Source of the DNA: Amaurobius ferox
Taxonomy: Eukaryota > Arthropoda > Arachnida > Araneae > Amaurobiidae
Direction: 5' to 3'
NCBI GenBank assembly: GCA_951213105.1
Contig: OX578139.1
Span: 70,226,754-70,290,753 of the forward strand
Length of the DNA: 64,000 nt
The number at the start of each line of letters is the position of its first letter. Within the stretch, counting starts at the first letter, position 1. The notes beneath the pieces were generated by a model. It saw only the letters and a list, made by a program, of their open reading frames with translations, was not told the origin of the DNA and did no database searches. The translations under genes and the position numbers were made by a program. Below, one piece after another: positions 45,216 to 57,164 of this stretch.

Positions 45216-45600
45216 ATTATGCTTTAAGCCATGGTTTAAACCAAGGCCTAAGCCAATGTTTTTCGTCTTTTTAAATCGAGTCTTTTTTTTTCAACCCTGA
45301 TTGAATGAGAAAAATTAATATTTCAGAATTTGCAGCATGCAGTGTATATAATGAAAACATTTCCCGTATTTGAGAAACATGCGGATATCCAAATCCACTG
45401 CAAAACTCAAAAGAGCCTGTCGAACGGCTATTTAAGACAAATATTATTAATATATTAATATCTCAGAAAAATTTACGACAAATATAATAATATCTTAAAA
45501 GTAAATTTACCGACAACTGGAACATTTCACTGTAAACCATCACTATTTTTACCTGATAAAATGATGTTTTTGTGCAACATGCAACTTCACTTGTTAAAAA
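45216..45600 (+). repeat. Interspersed repeat R5, copy 2
   Basis: It is homologous to 590-945, sharing GCCATGGTTTAAACCAAGGC-like units and CCCGTATTTGAGAAACATGC. A short local duplication (AATATATTAATATC region) occurs near 45450. It ends where a family A SINE begins. Confidence 0.65.
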
Positions 45601-45925
45601 ATCCAGACCACACGACTAACCCTGAGGCATACAGCAGCTTATTGTGTGGCTGGGCAACTTCAATTGCGTCCATATTCAGAGTCCACTGAATCTGTACTAG
45701 CCGTACTTGGGTCACTTTCAGACCTCCAACATCTTTGCACTAACCTACAGAGTTGATTCGTTTGGGCGCCATTGAAAAGAACCTTGCTGCTCCAACTAGG
45801 AATCGAAATCTAGATCTTAAAACTGGGCAGCCGACTCTCTACCGTTGAGCCACTGGGATTGAGCTACGTTGAGCTACTTGCAATGTCTTGTCATCGAAGC
45901 GGGTTCTGCAAAGATCCACTGAAAA
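45600..45925 (-). mobile_element. SINE family A, longest copy
   Basis: On the minus strand it has the leader GAACCCGCTTCGATGACAAG, the core AGTGGCTCAACGGTAGAGAG and the B-box-like ATTTCGATTCCTAG. The body has GGTTAGTGCAAAGATGTTGG and GGTCTGAAAGTGACC. The 3' region runs to about 45600. It gives the best definition of the family A body. Confidence 0.7.
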
Positions 45926-46084
45926 ATGTTTTTAACGTTGAATTGTATATTTGGCGCTTTTCAGATGATGACATGTAAAACTATTTTAAAGTTGCCAATT
46001 AACTTATATTTCGTGCAAATCTGACTTCCATTACCAATATTGATAGTTTCCGCAAAAAGCAATATATAAATGATATATTAAAAT

Positions 46085-46465
46085 ATTTTGCTAAATAATT
46101 TATCAATTTGGCGTCGATTTTGTTAATTTAGCGTTATTTATGTAATTTTTTTGATATTTTCTTCAGTCTAAAGCGATACATCACCAGGTTATTCCGCTAA
46201 ATGGCACCATTACTGAAAAGTCGCCAAATTGGCAATATTTCGCCAAATTAGTCACCAAATGTGACAAATTTACTGCCAAGAGTTACATACAGAGGGAGAG
46301 AAGGTCTTATGTATAAATAAATAGACTTTTGGTAAATTTTTGAGCGTCAAAATACAAAATTATTACACAATGCATTTTTCGTGAATAGAACGAACTAGAT
46401 TTACATGAATGATGTTAAAACATATGTCGTATAATATTGCATATGAAAATTGACCATATTTCAAG
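46085..46465 (-). mobile_element. R1 repeat, degenerate body
   Basis: The phrases ATTTGGCGTCGATTTTGTTA, CGCCAAATTAGTCACCAAAT and AATAGAACGAACTAGATTTA match copy d in the same orientation, with many differences and no ends. Confidence 0.55.
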
Positions 46466-46647
46466 ATAGATAATAAGTCTTTTGATTTTATCTAATATTA
46501 GTGGTATAGGCAGTTCTTCGTACAGAATATATAATATGAAGAAACTTAAAATTCACAATTAAAGGCAAACCCCTGTAGTAATTCCGAATGACATTGTTAT
46601 TCAAAACATTCTATTTAAATCAATTCTCCTAAAACGATATATAAACC

Positions 46648-46690
46648 GATATGAGCAGCACATGACTTTCCTTATATAATGCAGTGAATT
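46648..46690 (-). mobile_element. R1 3' terminus, isolated
   Basis: The plus strand reads GAGCAGCACATGACTTTCCT followed by TATATAATGCA, the minus-strand R1 3' end without a body. Confidence 0.6.
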
Positions 46691-46728
46691 TAACGGCGAA
46701 AAAAGTGATGAAAAAATTCACGGCACAG

Positions 46729-47020
46729 TGCTTCTTCTTCTTCGACCCAGACCGTCCGACCTACCAGAAAGTTATAAGGTATCTGTTTGGACGGCCGGGA
46801 AGTGCCACTCAATTTAGACCGGAACCCAGTGGGGGAGGCATCCACAGGGACCGTACTCGCCTTCCCCTACCACCAACCTCTCGGGAGGACTTTCGGATCC
46901 ACATGTTTAACGTGATCGTACTCCGTGTGAACACGGCGGCAGTTTTGGCAGTGGCGGGAATTGAACCCGGGCAGACCGAGTGCGATTCCCGCGCGCTAAC
47001 CACTGGGCTACCGCGCCTTT
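46729..47020 (-). mobile_element. SINE family B with 9-bp TSD
   Basis: On the minus strand the head GGCGCGGTAGCCCAGTGGTT includes an intact B-box region (GGGTTCAATTCCC). The body is complete and the tail is (GAA)n. ACGGCACAG stands at 46720-46728 and 47021-47029. Confidence 0.9.
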
Positions 47021-47029
47021 ACGGCACAG

Positions 47030-47339
47030 AATTTGTAATGTTAAATTGTGGATTTGGCACTTTTTCGGATAACAACATGCAAAGCGATTTCGTACCCAAT
47101 TAACTTATGTATATATTAAGCAAATGTAAATTAACAATTATCAATTATCACCAAACCTTCCATGGAGATCGCATTATTCAGACGATATGATTTCCACCAA
47201 TTTATTTGAAGCAAATGATATCATGTCGCTTAGCAACGGAATTAAATCCAATGTGTTTATGCGGCAGACGATTTTTATTAAATCTTTTCCGATTTGAATA
47301 TTAAAGATATGAATATAAAGTAAATTTAATTGACATAGC
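47030..47339. other. AT-rich sequence with nothing recognised
   Basis: No feature is supported. Confidence 0.5.
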
Positions 47340-48060
47340 ATTTTTGACTAGATAATATCAATTACGGTCTTCCGGTATAAACATTATTATTATTGATATT
47401 TTTGGAGACTGTTGATTCAGGGATTATTGATATTTTCAAGTTAATATGCCATTCTTTTCTTACGACAAAAATTGTTAAAACTCATATATAGTACGTTGTA
47501 CGAGTAATCTTCTACAAATGCACTGGTATATCTTCTAATCTACAAGAATATAAGTAGTACAGGTATATTGGCATATATTTTGTTATATATTGGCATATAT
47601 TTTGATATATATTGGCATATATTGGAATCAATTACGGCCTTCTGATCTAAAGATTATGCGGATGATTCATATTTTCAATTTATTACGTCATCTGCTTTAT
47701 TATGGCAAAAATTGTTGAAACTCATATATTGTACGTTGTACGAGTAATCTTCTACAAAGGCATAAGTAATCTTCTACAAATGCACGAGTATATCTTCTAA
47801 CCTGCGACAAAATAAGTAGTGCGAGAATATATATTTTCATATAAATTTAGCGCTTTCATTTTGGCATATATTGGAGTCAATTACGGCCTTCAGGTTTAAA
47901 TACCTATTACGGGATTATTGATATTTTCAATTTATACATGTAATCTACTAGTACAGGTTATATCTTCTAATATTCGGTTGTATAAGTAATACGGGTCCCA
48001 TACAATTTTAACGCTTTTATTTTGCATATATTGATTCAATTACATATTTTTTGTAAATTT
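47340..48060. repeat. Degenerate tandem repeat, period about 245-280 bp
   Basis: TCAATTACGGYCTTC recurs near 47356, 47634 and 47877, with a decayed copy near 48033. Each is followed by similar text including GTACGTTGTACGAGTAATCT. Confidence 0.65.
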
Positions 48061-49139
48061 GCTTACAAAAGGGCCCAGGATGTTTTATTCTTTAGATCTG
48101 CACGTAAAGATAATTTGGCATAGTGAGAACATATATTCTTAAACTTATTTTTAGGAGCAATAAATTCAATATTTTAACAGAATATTTTGATTAACAATGT
48201 CATTTATTATACTATAGAAATTTGCACATAATTGTGAATTTTTTTTTATATTATATACTCCGTATGAAGAACGGGTATGCTGCTAATTTATATATATAAA
48301 TGAAAGGAGCTTTCTGTGGGCCATTTCGCAAAAAAATGCCGGTTTTCTTTATCGAGATCCGCCAAATTTTAATAGATTAAAATGTTTTGCTAGACTAAGC
48401 TAGACTAACTGCAGCGCTTTTGAATGTAGGAAAGTATTTAAAAATACCATCAAAGACATTGAAACAGACTTATATCGGTCATGGCAAGAAATAAGACCTT
48501 TTAATAATACGGATACATGAATACACTTTCACTACTCAATACACGGCTAAACGTATAACAAGTTCTATATTCGATTTATACACTATTCTATTTATTCCAT
48601 TTATTCTAAAGCGGCGTCAATATCAGAGGTAACATGAATACATTTGCTTAAATTGTAAACTTCCCTTCTAGTTAATTCAATCAGTAACTAACCAAATAGT
48701 GTGAGCGACGTTCACAGATGCTAAACTATAAATAGAATTTGGAAGATCCAACAAATTTCTGTTTCAGATGATAAACAACTACAACTTCTACTTTGAGAGT
48801 TTCGTATTTCATGTATATCTGTTCAATTACTGGATACCAGTGTATGTATTTCGAACTATTTAAATTTTAAAATGCATGAAAAAGATATAAAGTTTCGTTT
48901 TTAGATGACGTTTCAGTTGCTGAATTGAAAAAAACTTGTTTTAAACGATAATATATATTTGGAAATAATGAAATAATTTGTTGAAATAAATATAGACTTA
49001 GCAAAATACATAACTGGACCGATAACAGAATAATCGGCTACAGCCGGAGTCGCACCCGCCTTTTCTGGAATGCGCCCAGACGTATAAACTACTATGCAAC
49101 TTTGCGCAAATTTGAATATAAATAGAACTTAGATGACAA
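48061..49139. other. AT-rich sequence; weak R2-like and tRNA-like words
   Basis: About 48300-48370 weakly resembles an inverted R2 body (GGGCCATTTCGCAAAAA). On the minus strand 49030-49095 has a D-arm/B-box-like pair (ATAGTAGTTTATACGTCTG and GGGTGCGACTCC) that may be a tRNA relic. Neither is firm. Confidence 0.3.
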
Positions 49140-50340
49140 ATTCTGTAGATTCCACATCAAATTTTTCAGTAGGTAAGGTGATTAAGTAAGAATTTAGATT
49201 TCCGGTTCTTTTTCTATTTCTGCTTTAAAAATTTTTTCAGAACCATCTATTTTGCAGGATTGGTTATAGATAGAGCATAGATAATGGATGATATGGATTT
49301 AGCTTTAAATTCTATACCGGTAGGATGACTAAAAATTTCCGATTCTGGCGATGTCACTTTCGATTCAAAATTTGCATTTTTCCTTTCAAAATCTATTTTT
49401 CAGGATCGGTTATAGAAAGAGATTAATGGCAACTGATATGGGTTCAGTATAGATTCAGTATCACCTCCTCCGATTCACAAATCTTCTTTGAAACATCTAT
49501 TTCTCAGAATTGTCTATAGATAGAATTTAGGTGACTAAAACGGATTCAGCATCACATTCCACAGCGGGTTGGGGTGTTTATTAAGAATTTCTACTTCCGC
49601 TTTTTTTTCATTTCCGGTTTAAAAATGTTCATTCAATTTCCTTGAAACATCTATTTATCAGAATCGGCTATAGTTTAGATAATGATTATAAATTCAGCAT
49701 CAAGTTTCTGAGGGGTTGGAGTATTTACTTAGGATTTCAAACTCCGGTTCTTTTCTACTTCCAAATAAATAAAAAATTCTAAATTTTTAAAACATCTACT
49801 TTTTAGAATTGGCTATAGATAGAATTTAGATGATGACTGCTATAGATTCAGCATTAAATTATATTTGTAGTACGCATGTCACTCAGGATTTCCCCTTCCG
49901 GTTCATGAGATGTCAGTTCCTATTAAGAAATTTATATTTTCCTTGCGCCGATCCGGTGGTCGAGCGGTCAGGGGCATGTGTTTCCGTCTGATCGCTGGAT
50001 TGCCGGGTTGCGGGTTCGAATCCCGACAGCGGGCATGGATGTTGTCATGTCAATGCCACGTCAGACTTCTGCCCTTCGGGCAGCATCTATAAAAGTGAAG
50101 CTGCAAATCTTCTCCCCTTCGCCATGGGATACCCTGGGAGGTCCTGTGGACGTGGTGCATAGGCGCCCCTTCACCACAGGGGAATTAGTAACGAACGAAC
50201 ATTTTCCTTGCAACGTATCTTTCTCAGGATGGGCTATAGATAGAGCTTAGATGATGACTGATATGTATTTGGCATCGAATTTTGACGGGGTTGGAGGGCT
50301 CACTAAGGATTTCTAACTTTCGTTCTGGAAATAAAATTTC
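49140..50340. repeat. Degenerate tandem repeat, period about 130-150 bp
   Basis: Phrases like ATCTATTTNTCAGAAT plus GGCTATAGATAGA recur near 49245, 49395, 49495, 49645, 49790 and 50215. A SINE (49947-50200) is inserted in the last unit. Confidence 0.7.
49947..50200 (+). mobile_element. tRNA-derived SINE (family D) with 11-bp TSD
   Basis: The head has GGTGGTCGAGCGGTCAGGGG, a long variable arm and the B-box GCGGGTTCGAATCCCG, resembling tRNA-Leu or tRNA-Ser. The body contains GCCCTTCGGGC and the tail is (ACGA)n. ATTTTCCTTGC stands at 49936-49946 and 50201-50211. Confidence 0.88.
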
Positions 50341-50723
50341 AAGTTTCTCCGAAAATTCTCATGGCTGCACGCAATAAATGGGCAGAAGAGTATAAGAATT
50401 CTGAATAGTTCCACTGAAAATGAAGTGTCCACACTACTTGCCTCAGTATGAAGACTCCTTCATAGATTTCTTGTTGATCTTGTACGTTTACCGATTGCAA
50501 TAAAATATTAAATTCTGTGCAACTCGCCCAATTTCTAGAAATGTATTTTGCCTACTGAATGTATTCTAGAAATGTATTTTGCCACTGCTATACATAAAAC
50601 GTTTAACAATTTGATTTGTATTCAAGGACAAATTTGATTTGTATTCAAGGACTTTAAAAATGTTCCATTTCATCAATATATGATATTTTATCCCATCCAA
50701 ATTTTTATTTTCCCTATGTACAG

Positions 50724-51812
50724 GGTCTTTCAGAATGGACTCCCTAATTTTGAAATGTCATAACTGAGAAACAGTGATAGACAGAAAGATGAAACAAGTG
50801 ATATGTTGGATAGACAGGTTTGGAATTTTAAATACACCGATTTGCAAAATTAGTTACAAGATTGGCTAACAGAGGGCGCTGCAAACGCAGTGAGCATTAA
50901 ATAGTGCTCAGAAGTACAGAACGCGCAGTCTCCATACTCCCCAGATCTTTATCCATGCAACTTCTTTCCTTGGGGCCATTTGAAGGACACTGTTTACAGT
51001 AAGAATCCTCAAACCATGGAGTTAGAAAGGAGGAGCTAAAACTCCTATGGATGAAACGGTTGAAAATGCCATAAAGCTTTGAGAATTATATCTAGGTGTC
51101 GCTAGTGTTTGTAAAGTAGTTGCTATTGTTAGTTAGCACTATAGAAAAGCGTAGTATTTAGTGTATGTATTTTTAATAATTTTAAAATTAAGGATTCCTT
51201 AATTATGAGTATAATTAACCAGTGTTTTTTCATAGTTGTAGGATAGAGTACAGAATATGTGGAGATAAAAATGAATTGGAAAGTAAAATAAATTTGAATA
51301 CGTAGGAATATTCTTTATTGCTTCAGTTATTCTTTACGTTCTACTAATAATTAATTTTTACAACATTGACAGTTTAAATAAATATTTTCGGTCTTTCGCC
51401 ATAGAAATGCATACAATACAGGACTACTTATCTTATCCCAGCGCCACCTGAATTAATGTCTCAAATGATATTGGCGTTTTCTTAATATGAAGATTTAACT
51501 CCTTACTTTTACCTCCATGCCTTAAACGTTGAAACAGCTTGAACAATTCATCTGTGAAGCATGTGTATCCATTTCAGTAGAGACATTGAAGAAGGTGGCT
51601 TGAAACTTAGCCCATCGCTTGCGTCATGTTACTGCTGCACACGTTGGCCATATCAAATCCATTTTAACGTGATTTGACCCCTGTTTACGAAAACAATCTC
51701 ACCTACTATTTAAAGGACATTGCACTGAGACTGCAGCGCCCTCTGTTAGCCAATCTTGTAACTAATTTTGCAAACCGGTGTATTTAAAATTCCAGACCTG
51801 CCTATCCAACAA
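50724..51812. mobile_element. Mariner-like DNA transposon relic
   Basis: An inverted pair of about 75 bp is present: TTGCAAAATTAGTTACAAGA and neighbours (about 50810-50890) and their reverse complement (about 51730-51812). The outer left part begins ACAGGGTCTTTCAGAATGG and has no mate on the right, so the right end is truncated. A coding scrap lies inside. Confidence 0.65.
50925..51020 (+). pseudogene. Transposase C-terminal scrap (Tc1/mariner superfamily)
   Basis: The plus strand gives YSPDLYPCNFFPWGHLKDTV, which resembles the SPDL-x-PCDFFLWG-x-LK block around the last catalytic residue of mariner-like transposases. It is closed by stops shortly after and the rest is missing. Confidence 0.7.
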
Positions 51813-52180
51813 AAATTCTCTTTAACAGTAAATTTTAAAGAGAATTTTGCAAAAAAAATATTCCTGAAAATATATTTTATGAAACCCTTTTCTACTGCGC
51901 TGTTTTCTTCTATACTAATAAAAGCAATAGTCAAATCTTTTTCTATAATACAATTGACAAGATTTTTCGATGGTAAAACAGTTAAGAGATGAAATCCCCC
52001 ATTCCATATAAATTTGAGATAGATAACTTTCGACTACTTAAAGTTTCAAAACACTTCCAGCGGAGACTGAATTGAAATCATCACTTTAAACGAGATTTCC
52101 TTCACTTTAACAAGAACTCATTCATTCTGAGATATATAGAAGATTTCATATAAAGGGCTTGTTACGGATTTCATCCGTAA
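51009..52180. repeat. Tandem duplication, left copy, segment A1
   Basis: A1 begins TCAAACCATGGAGTTAGAAA inside the mariner relic. It is homologous along its whole length to A2 (53277-54450), 1,172 versus 1,174 bp, with scattered substitutions. Confidence 0.92.
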
Positions 52181-52191
52181 CAAGCCCTTTA
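52151..52191. other. Perfect 19-bp hairpin with 3-nt loop
   Basis: TAAAGGGCTTGTTACGGAT at 52151-52169 is followed by TTC and its exact reverse complement at 52173-52191. In A2 the matching place has only the inner eight pairs (TTACGGAT/ATCCGTAA). Confidence 0.95.
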
Positions 52192-52211
52192 GGAGCCTTT
52201 AGCCCCTACAA

Positions 52212-53276
52212 TGCGTCTGCCAGATTTGGCGCCTTATCGCTCGCTTGGCGATTTTTTTTTTAAACGGGAGGGGAATAAAATGTTGAGGACTGTACTTTTA
52301 TAATTTTTGAAACTATAGAAATGATCAGGATTTAAAAATACATTAATCTGCAACTTAAATATATTCATTAGTTTAAGTAAATTTAAATAAACATAGTTAT
52401 ATATTTAATTCAAATAATCATAACATAGATTAAAAAATAGGCAAATTGCATTGTCTCACTATAAAACATAATGCACAAAAAATTACAAGCTAACATACTC
52501 AAAAGACTGAAATGTCACATAATATTTTCAGTCTTAAAAGTATACTAGCGTGTTGATCGTTAATTACTTGATCCTTAATTTGTTCTGGGATACTGATAAT
52601 AGACTTATTTTCTTTAAATATAAAAATATTCATATAGTAAATATACAACTTACATAAATGCACTATCGAAGTTGTGGAACTTAATCATTAATTACCCGAG
52701 GGGGGGGGGGCGATTTCTCCCCCATAAGGCACTTAAAATTTTACATAAATATATACACATACAATATCACATTCAACTAAGAAAAAGCTATCCAAATATC
52801 AATTATTCACATTTTATAAAAATACGGAAAATATTTTTTAACTAATTATACCACTACCTCTTAAAATTTAGTCTAATCTGGCAGTAATAACACAGCACTA
52901 ATTTTGTATGATGAACACATGTATACTTATATGAACACGTGCATACTTATGAACACGTGTATACTTATAATGAACAAGTATGTAGGATGATGATAACTAA
53001 AATTATTTCAATTTTAATAAAAAGAAATTACATACAATGTAACTCAACCAGTTTTCTTTTATCAATCTATATCTATGAAATGATCTAAACACTTAACAAA
53101 TAATCCTTTTTCACGTTACTCAAACCACTCTAGTCTGTTGTTCTAAGTTTTCGTCGAGTAAAATAGGGTTATAACATTGAAAATCGTCTTGGACTCAAAC
53201 CAGACCATCGCCAAGCGCTCAGACCAAACCAGACCATCGCCAAGAGCGCGCCAACCCTCGTTTTGGTCTATCTCTA
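52212..53276. repeat. Left copy, segment B1 (fragment of the 54893-56127 transposon)
   Basis: It is homologous to 55005-56071 (1,065 versus 1,067 bp). It lacks the first 112 bp and last 56 bp of that transposon, so both ends are missing. It joins A2 directly at 53276/53277. Confidence 0.92.
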
Positions 53277-54450
53277 TCAAACCATGGAGTTAGAAAGGAG
53301 AAGATAAAACTTTTATGGATGAAACGGTTAAAAATGCCATAATGCTTTGAAAATTATATCTAGGTGTCGCAAGTATTTGTAAAGTAGTTGCTATTGTTAG
53401 TTAACACTATAGAAAAGCGTAGTATTTAGTATATGTATTTTTAATAATTTTTAAATTAAGGATTCCTTAATTATGAGTATAATTAACCAGCATTTTTTCA
53501 TAGTTGTAGGATAGAGTACAGAATATGTGGAGATAAAAATGAATTGGAAAGTAAAATAATTTTGAATACGTAGGAATATTCTTCATTGCTTCAGTTATTC
53601 TATACGTTCTAATAATAATGGATTTTTACAAAATTGACAGATTAAATAAATATTTTAGGTCTTTCGCCATAGAAATGCATACAATACAGGACTACTTACC
53701 TTATCCCAGCGACACCTGAATTATTGTCTCAAATGATATTGGCGTTTTCTTAATATAAAGATTTAACTCCTTACTTTTACCTCCATGCCTTAAACTTTGA
53801 AACAGCTTGAACAATTCATCTGTGAAGCATGTGTATCCATTTCAGTAGAGACATTGCAGAAGGTGGCTCGAAACTTCGCCCATCGCTTGCGTCATGTTAC
53901 TGCTGCACACGTTGGCCATATCAATTCTATTTTAACGTGATTTGACCCCTGTTTACGAAAACAATCTCACCCACTATTTAAAGGAAATTGCACTGAGACT
54001 GCAGCGTCCTCTGTTAGCCAATCTTGTAACTAATTTTGCAAACCGGTGTATTTAAAATTCCAGACCTGTCTATCCAACACAAAAATTCTCTTTAACAGTA
54101 AATTTTAAAGAGAATTTTGCAAAAAAAATATTCCTGAAAATATATTTTATGAGACCCTTTTCTACTGCGCTGTTTTCTTCTATACTAATAAAAGCAATAG
54201 TCAAATCTTTTTGTATAATACAATTGACAAGATTGTTCGATCGTAAAACAGTTAAGAGATGAAATCCCCCATAGCATATAAATTTGAGATAGATAACTTT
54301 CGACTACTTAAAGTTTCAAAACACTTCCAGCGGAGACTGAATTGAAATCATCACTTTAAACGAGATTTCCTTCACTTTAACAAGAACTCATTCATTCTGA
54401 GATATATAGAAGATTTCATATAAAGGGTTTGTTACGGATTTCATCCGTAA
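53277..54450. repeat. Tandem duplication, right copy, segment A2
   Basis: This is the full second copy of segment A. It ends at the short hairpin TTACGGAT/ATCCGTAA and continues into sequence that is absent after A1. Confidence 0.92.
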
Positions 54451-54484
54451 AGTTTGAAAATTTAATAATAGTTATTTACTTATA

Positions 54485-54665
54485 CTGTAATAAAGTTTTT
54501 TCCAAATTTTTGTTCTGAGAGATGTGGATAAGTGTTTGTCAAGATGCAATAGGTGTGCTGCGAGATATAAATATGAGTTCTGCCAGATGTGAATTTGTGT
54601 TTCATGAAATGTGGATAGGTGTTCCAGTTTGAAGGTTTTTCGTGAAATGAAGATAGTGTTCCGCG
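54485..54665. repeat. Minisatellite of about 22-24 bp, left part
   Basis: Variable units around GTGTTCCGCGAGATGTGGATA occur here and again at 56183-56582. A SINE splits the array. On the minus strand the units translate to a periodic His/Ser/Thr-rich pattern (for example TPIHIS), which I treat as incidental. Confidence 0.75.
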
Positions 54666-56182
54666 AGGGCGTGATAGTCCAATAGTTAAGGTATGGGGAT
54701 TGCACTCGGAAGATCCGAATTCGATTCCCGGCTCAGCCCAAACTGTCCCCGTGTTTACAAGAAATGAGGGCACGTTAAATCTGTGAGTCTGAAACTCTTT
54801 CCGAAATGTTAATGGCAGAGGAAGGAGGGTACGGTCCAAGCGAATATCACCCCCACTGGGTTCCGATCTAAATTGGGTGGCACTGTTCCGACCACAGAAT
54901 ACTATATTCAGAAGGTTCACACCCATAGGACCCTATGGCAACATTTTTAACATGGGATGTCGCATAGACACTAGAGCTCGTGAGTCGGACCAACTGAACT
55001 ACGGTGCGTCTGCCAGATTTGGCGCCTTATCGCTCACTTGGCGATTTTTTTTTAAAACGGGAGGGGAATAAAATGTTGAGGACTGTACTTTTATAATTTT
55101 TGAAACTATAGAAATGATCAGGATTTAAAAATACATTAATCTGCAACATAAATATATTCATTAGTTTAAGTAAATTTAAATAAACATAGTTATATATTTA
55201 ATTCAAATAATCATAAAATAGATTAAAAAATAGACACATTGCATTGTCTCACTATAAAACATAATGCACCAAAAATTATAAGCTAACATACTCAAAAGAC
55301 TGAAATGTCACATAATATTTTCAGTCTAAAAAGTATACTAGCGTGTTGATCGTTAATTACTTGATCCTTAATTTGTTCTGGGATACTGATAATAGACTTA
55401 TTTTTTCTTTAAATATAAAAATATTCATATAGTAAATATAAAACTTACATAAATGCACTGTCGAAGTTGTGGAACTCAATCATTAATTACCCGAGGGGGG
55501 GGGGGTGATTTTTCCACCATAAGGCACTTAAAATTTTACATAAATATATACACATATAATATCACATTCAACTAAGAAAAAGCTATCCAAATATCAGTTA
55601 TTCACATTTTATAAAAATACGGAAAATATTTTTTAACTAATTATACCACTACCTCTTAAAATTTAGTCTAATCCGGCAGTAATAACATAACACTAATTTC
55701 GTATGATGAACACATGTATACTTACATGAACACGTGTATACTTATGAACACGTGTATACTTATAATGAACACGTATGTAGGATGGTGATAACTAAAATTA
55801 TTTCAATTTTAATAAAAAGAAATTACATATCCTGTAACGCAACCAGTTTTCTTTTATCAATCTATTTCTATGAAATGATCTAAACACTTAACAAATAATC
55901 CTTTTTCACGTTACTCAAACCACTCTAGTCTGTTGTTCTAAGTTTTCGTCGAGTAAAATAGGGTTATAACATTGAAAATCGTCTTGGACTCAAACCAGAC
56001 CATCGCCAAGCGCTCAGACCAAACCAGACCATCGCCAAGAGCGTGCCAACCCTCGTTTTGGTCTATCTCTAATGGCCGCCGCGAAAACGAAACTATCGAA
56101 AGTGGCAGGTCTGTATATTAGTCTGTGGTTCCGACCATCCAAAGAGGTACTTTACCCTTTCGGGTACGTCGGTCGGTCTGAG
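54666..56182 (+). mobile_element. SINE family B, split by a DNA transposon
   Basis: The head GTGATAGTCCAATAGTTAAG and B-box AATTCGATTCCCG, with the body to GGTGGCACTGTTCCGAC, lie at 54666-54892. The 3' end, from GTTCCGACCATCC to GTCGGTCGGTCTGAGTC, resumes at 56128. The intervening 1,235 bp is a separate transposon. The minisatellite TAGGTGTTCC-like word on both sides is compatible with a TSD but is ambiguous in a tandem array. Confidence 0.8.
54893..56127. mobile_element. Non-autonomous DNA transposon, 8-bp TSD (hAT-like?)
   Basis: It starts CACAGAATACTATATTCAG and ends as the reverse complement of CACAGACTAATATACAG. The 8-bp GTTCCGAC stands on both sides (54885-54892 and 56128-56135). Removing the element restores the SINE. 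An 8-bp TSD and ends starting with CA fit hAT, but other 8-bp superfamilies are possible. No transposase frame is visible. A G-run lies near 55495-55505. Confidence 0.82.
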
Positions 56183-56582
56183 TCGAAAGAAACATAGGTG
56201 TTCCACGAAATGTAGATTATTGTGCCTCGAGATGTAGATTGTTCCGTGAGATATCTACAAGTGTGTTCACTAGATGTATACAGGTGTTCCGGAAGATATG
56301 GATAGATGTTCAAAGAGATGGGGATAGGTGTTTCACGAGATGTGGATAGGAATGCCGCGAGATGTAGATAAGCATTTCGTGAGATATGAATTGGTAATCC
56401 GTGAAATGTGGAGAGGTGTTCCACGAGATGTGAATTGGTGATCTTGAGAATACGGATCGGTGTTTCATGAGATGTGGATAAGTGTTCCGCGAGATGAAGT
56501 TACGCGTTTTTTGAGATGTAAGAGGTGTTCCGTGAGACACAGAGAAGTTATCCGTGAGATATGTATAGGTGTTCCTCGAACA
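56183..56582. repeat. Minisatellite of about 22-24 bp, right part
   Basis: This is the continuation of the 54485-54665 array: imperfect units such as AGGTGTTCCACGAGATGTG and TAGGTGTTTCACGAGATGTG, with length variation. Confidence 0.8.
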
Positions 56583-57164
56583 TATTAAAAAAATTAATTC
56601 TATAGATAAAACCATTTACTCTTAAAAATTGCATTACAGCAGATTTCCAATAATACCATCCCCCAAAATTTTATCTCCTTTTCGAAATTTGAACAACTTT
56701 TGGTATTCTATATGAATTTATGTATGTATCCTCTATAACTATTTTAATTTCCAAATTGTTACAGGGCTTTTCAGAGTCAATCCCTTTCTCGTTCATTTCT
56801 TTGATATGGTACTTGAGGTCACCGCTTCTAGTTCCTGGAGCATTTCATTTTCAAAACATGAAAGATATATATGAAGGATTGCCCTCTCCCTTGCTCTTCC
56901 CTTTCCTGTTTTACAAGTCAGGATTGTTGCAAAGTTAGTTTTTTAGTTAATGTTTGTTTTGTAATTTAAATAACGTATATTTTATTAAAGAAATCAAGAC
57001 CCTGAAAATCAGTCTTCTATTTGTAATCTTTCTATATACGAATATATTTACGAAAACGTATACATAATTCCGTTGCACTTTTAGAAATTTCCTGGAAAAA
57101 AGAGTAGTTAATATTTATTTTATAAAGTTAACGTTTATTTTATAATATGTAGTTAATTAATGTG
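56583..57164. other. AT-rich sequence with nothing recognised
   Basis: No gene is supported. A 72-codon open frame at 56720-56938 has no recognisable domain. Confidence 0.45.
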
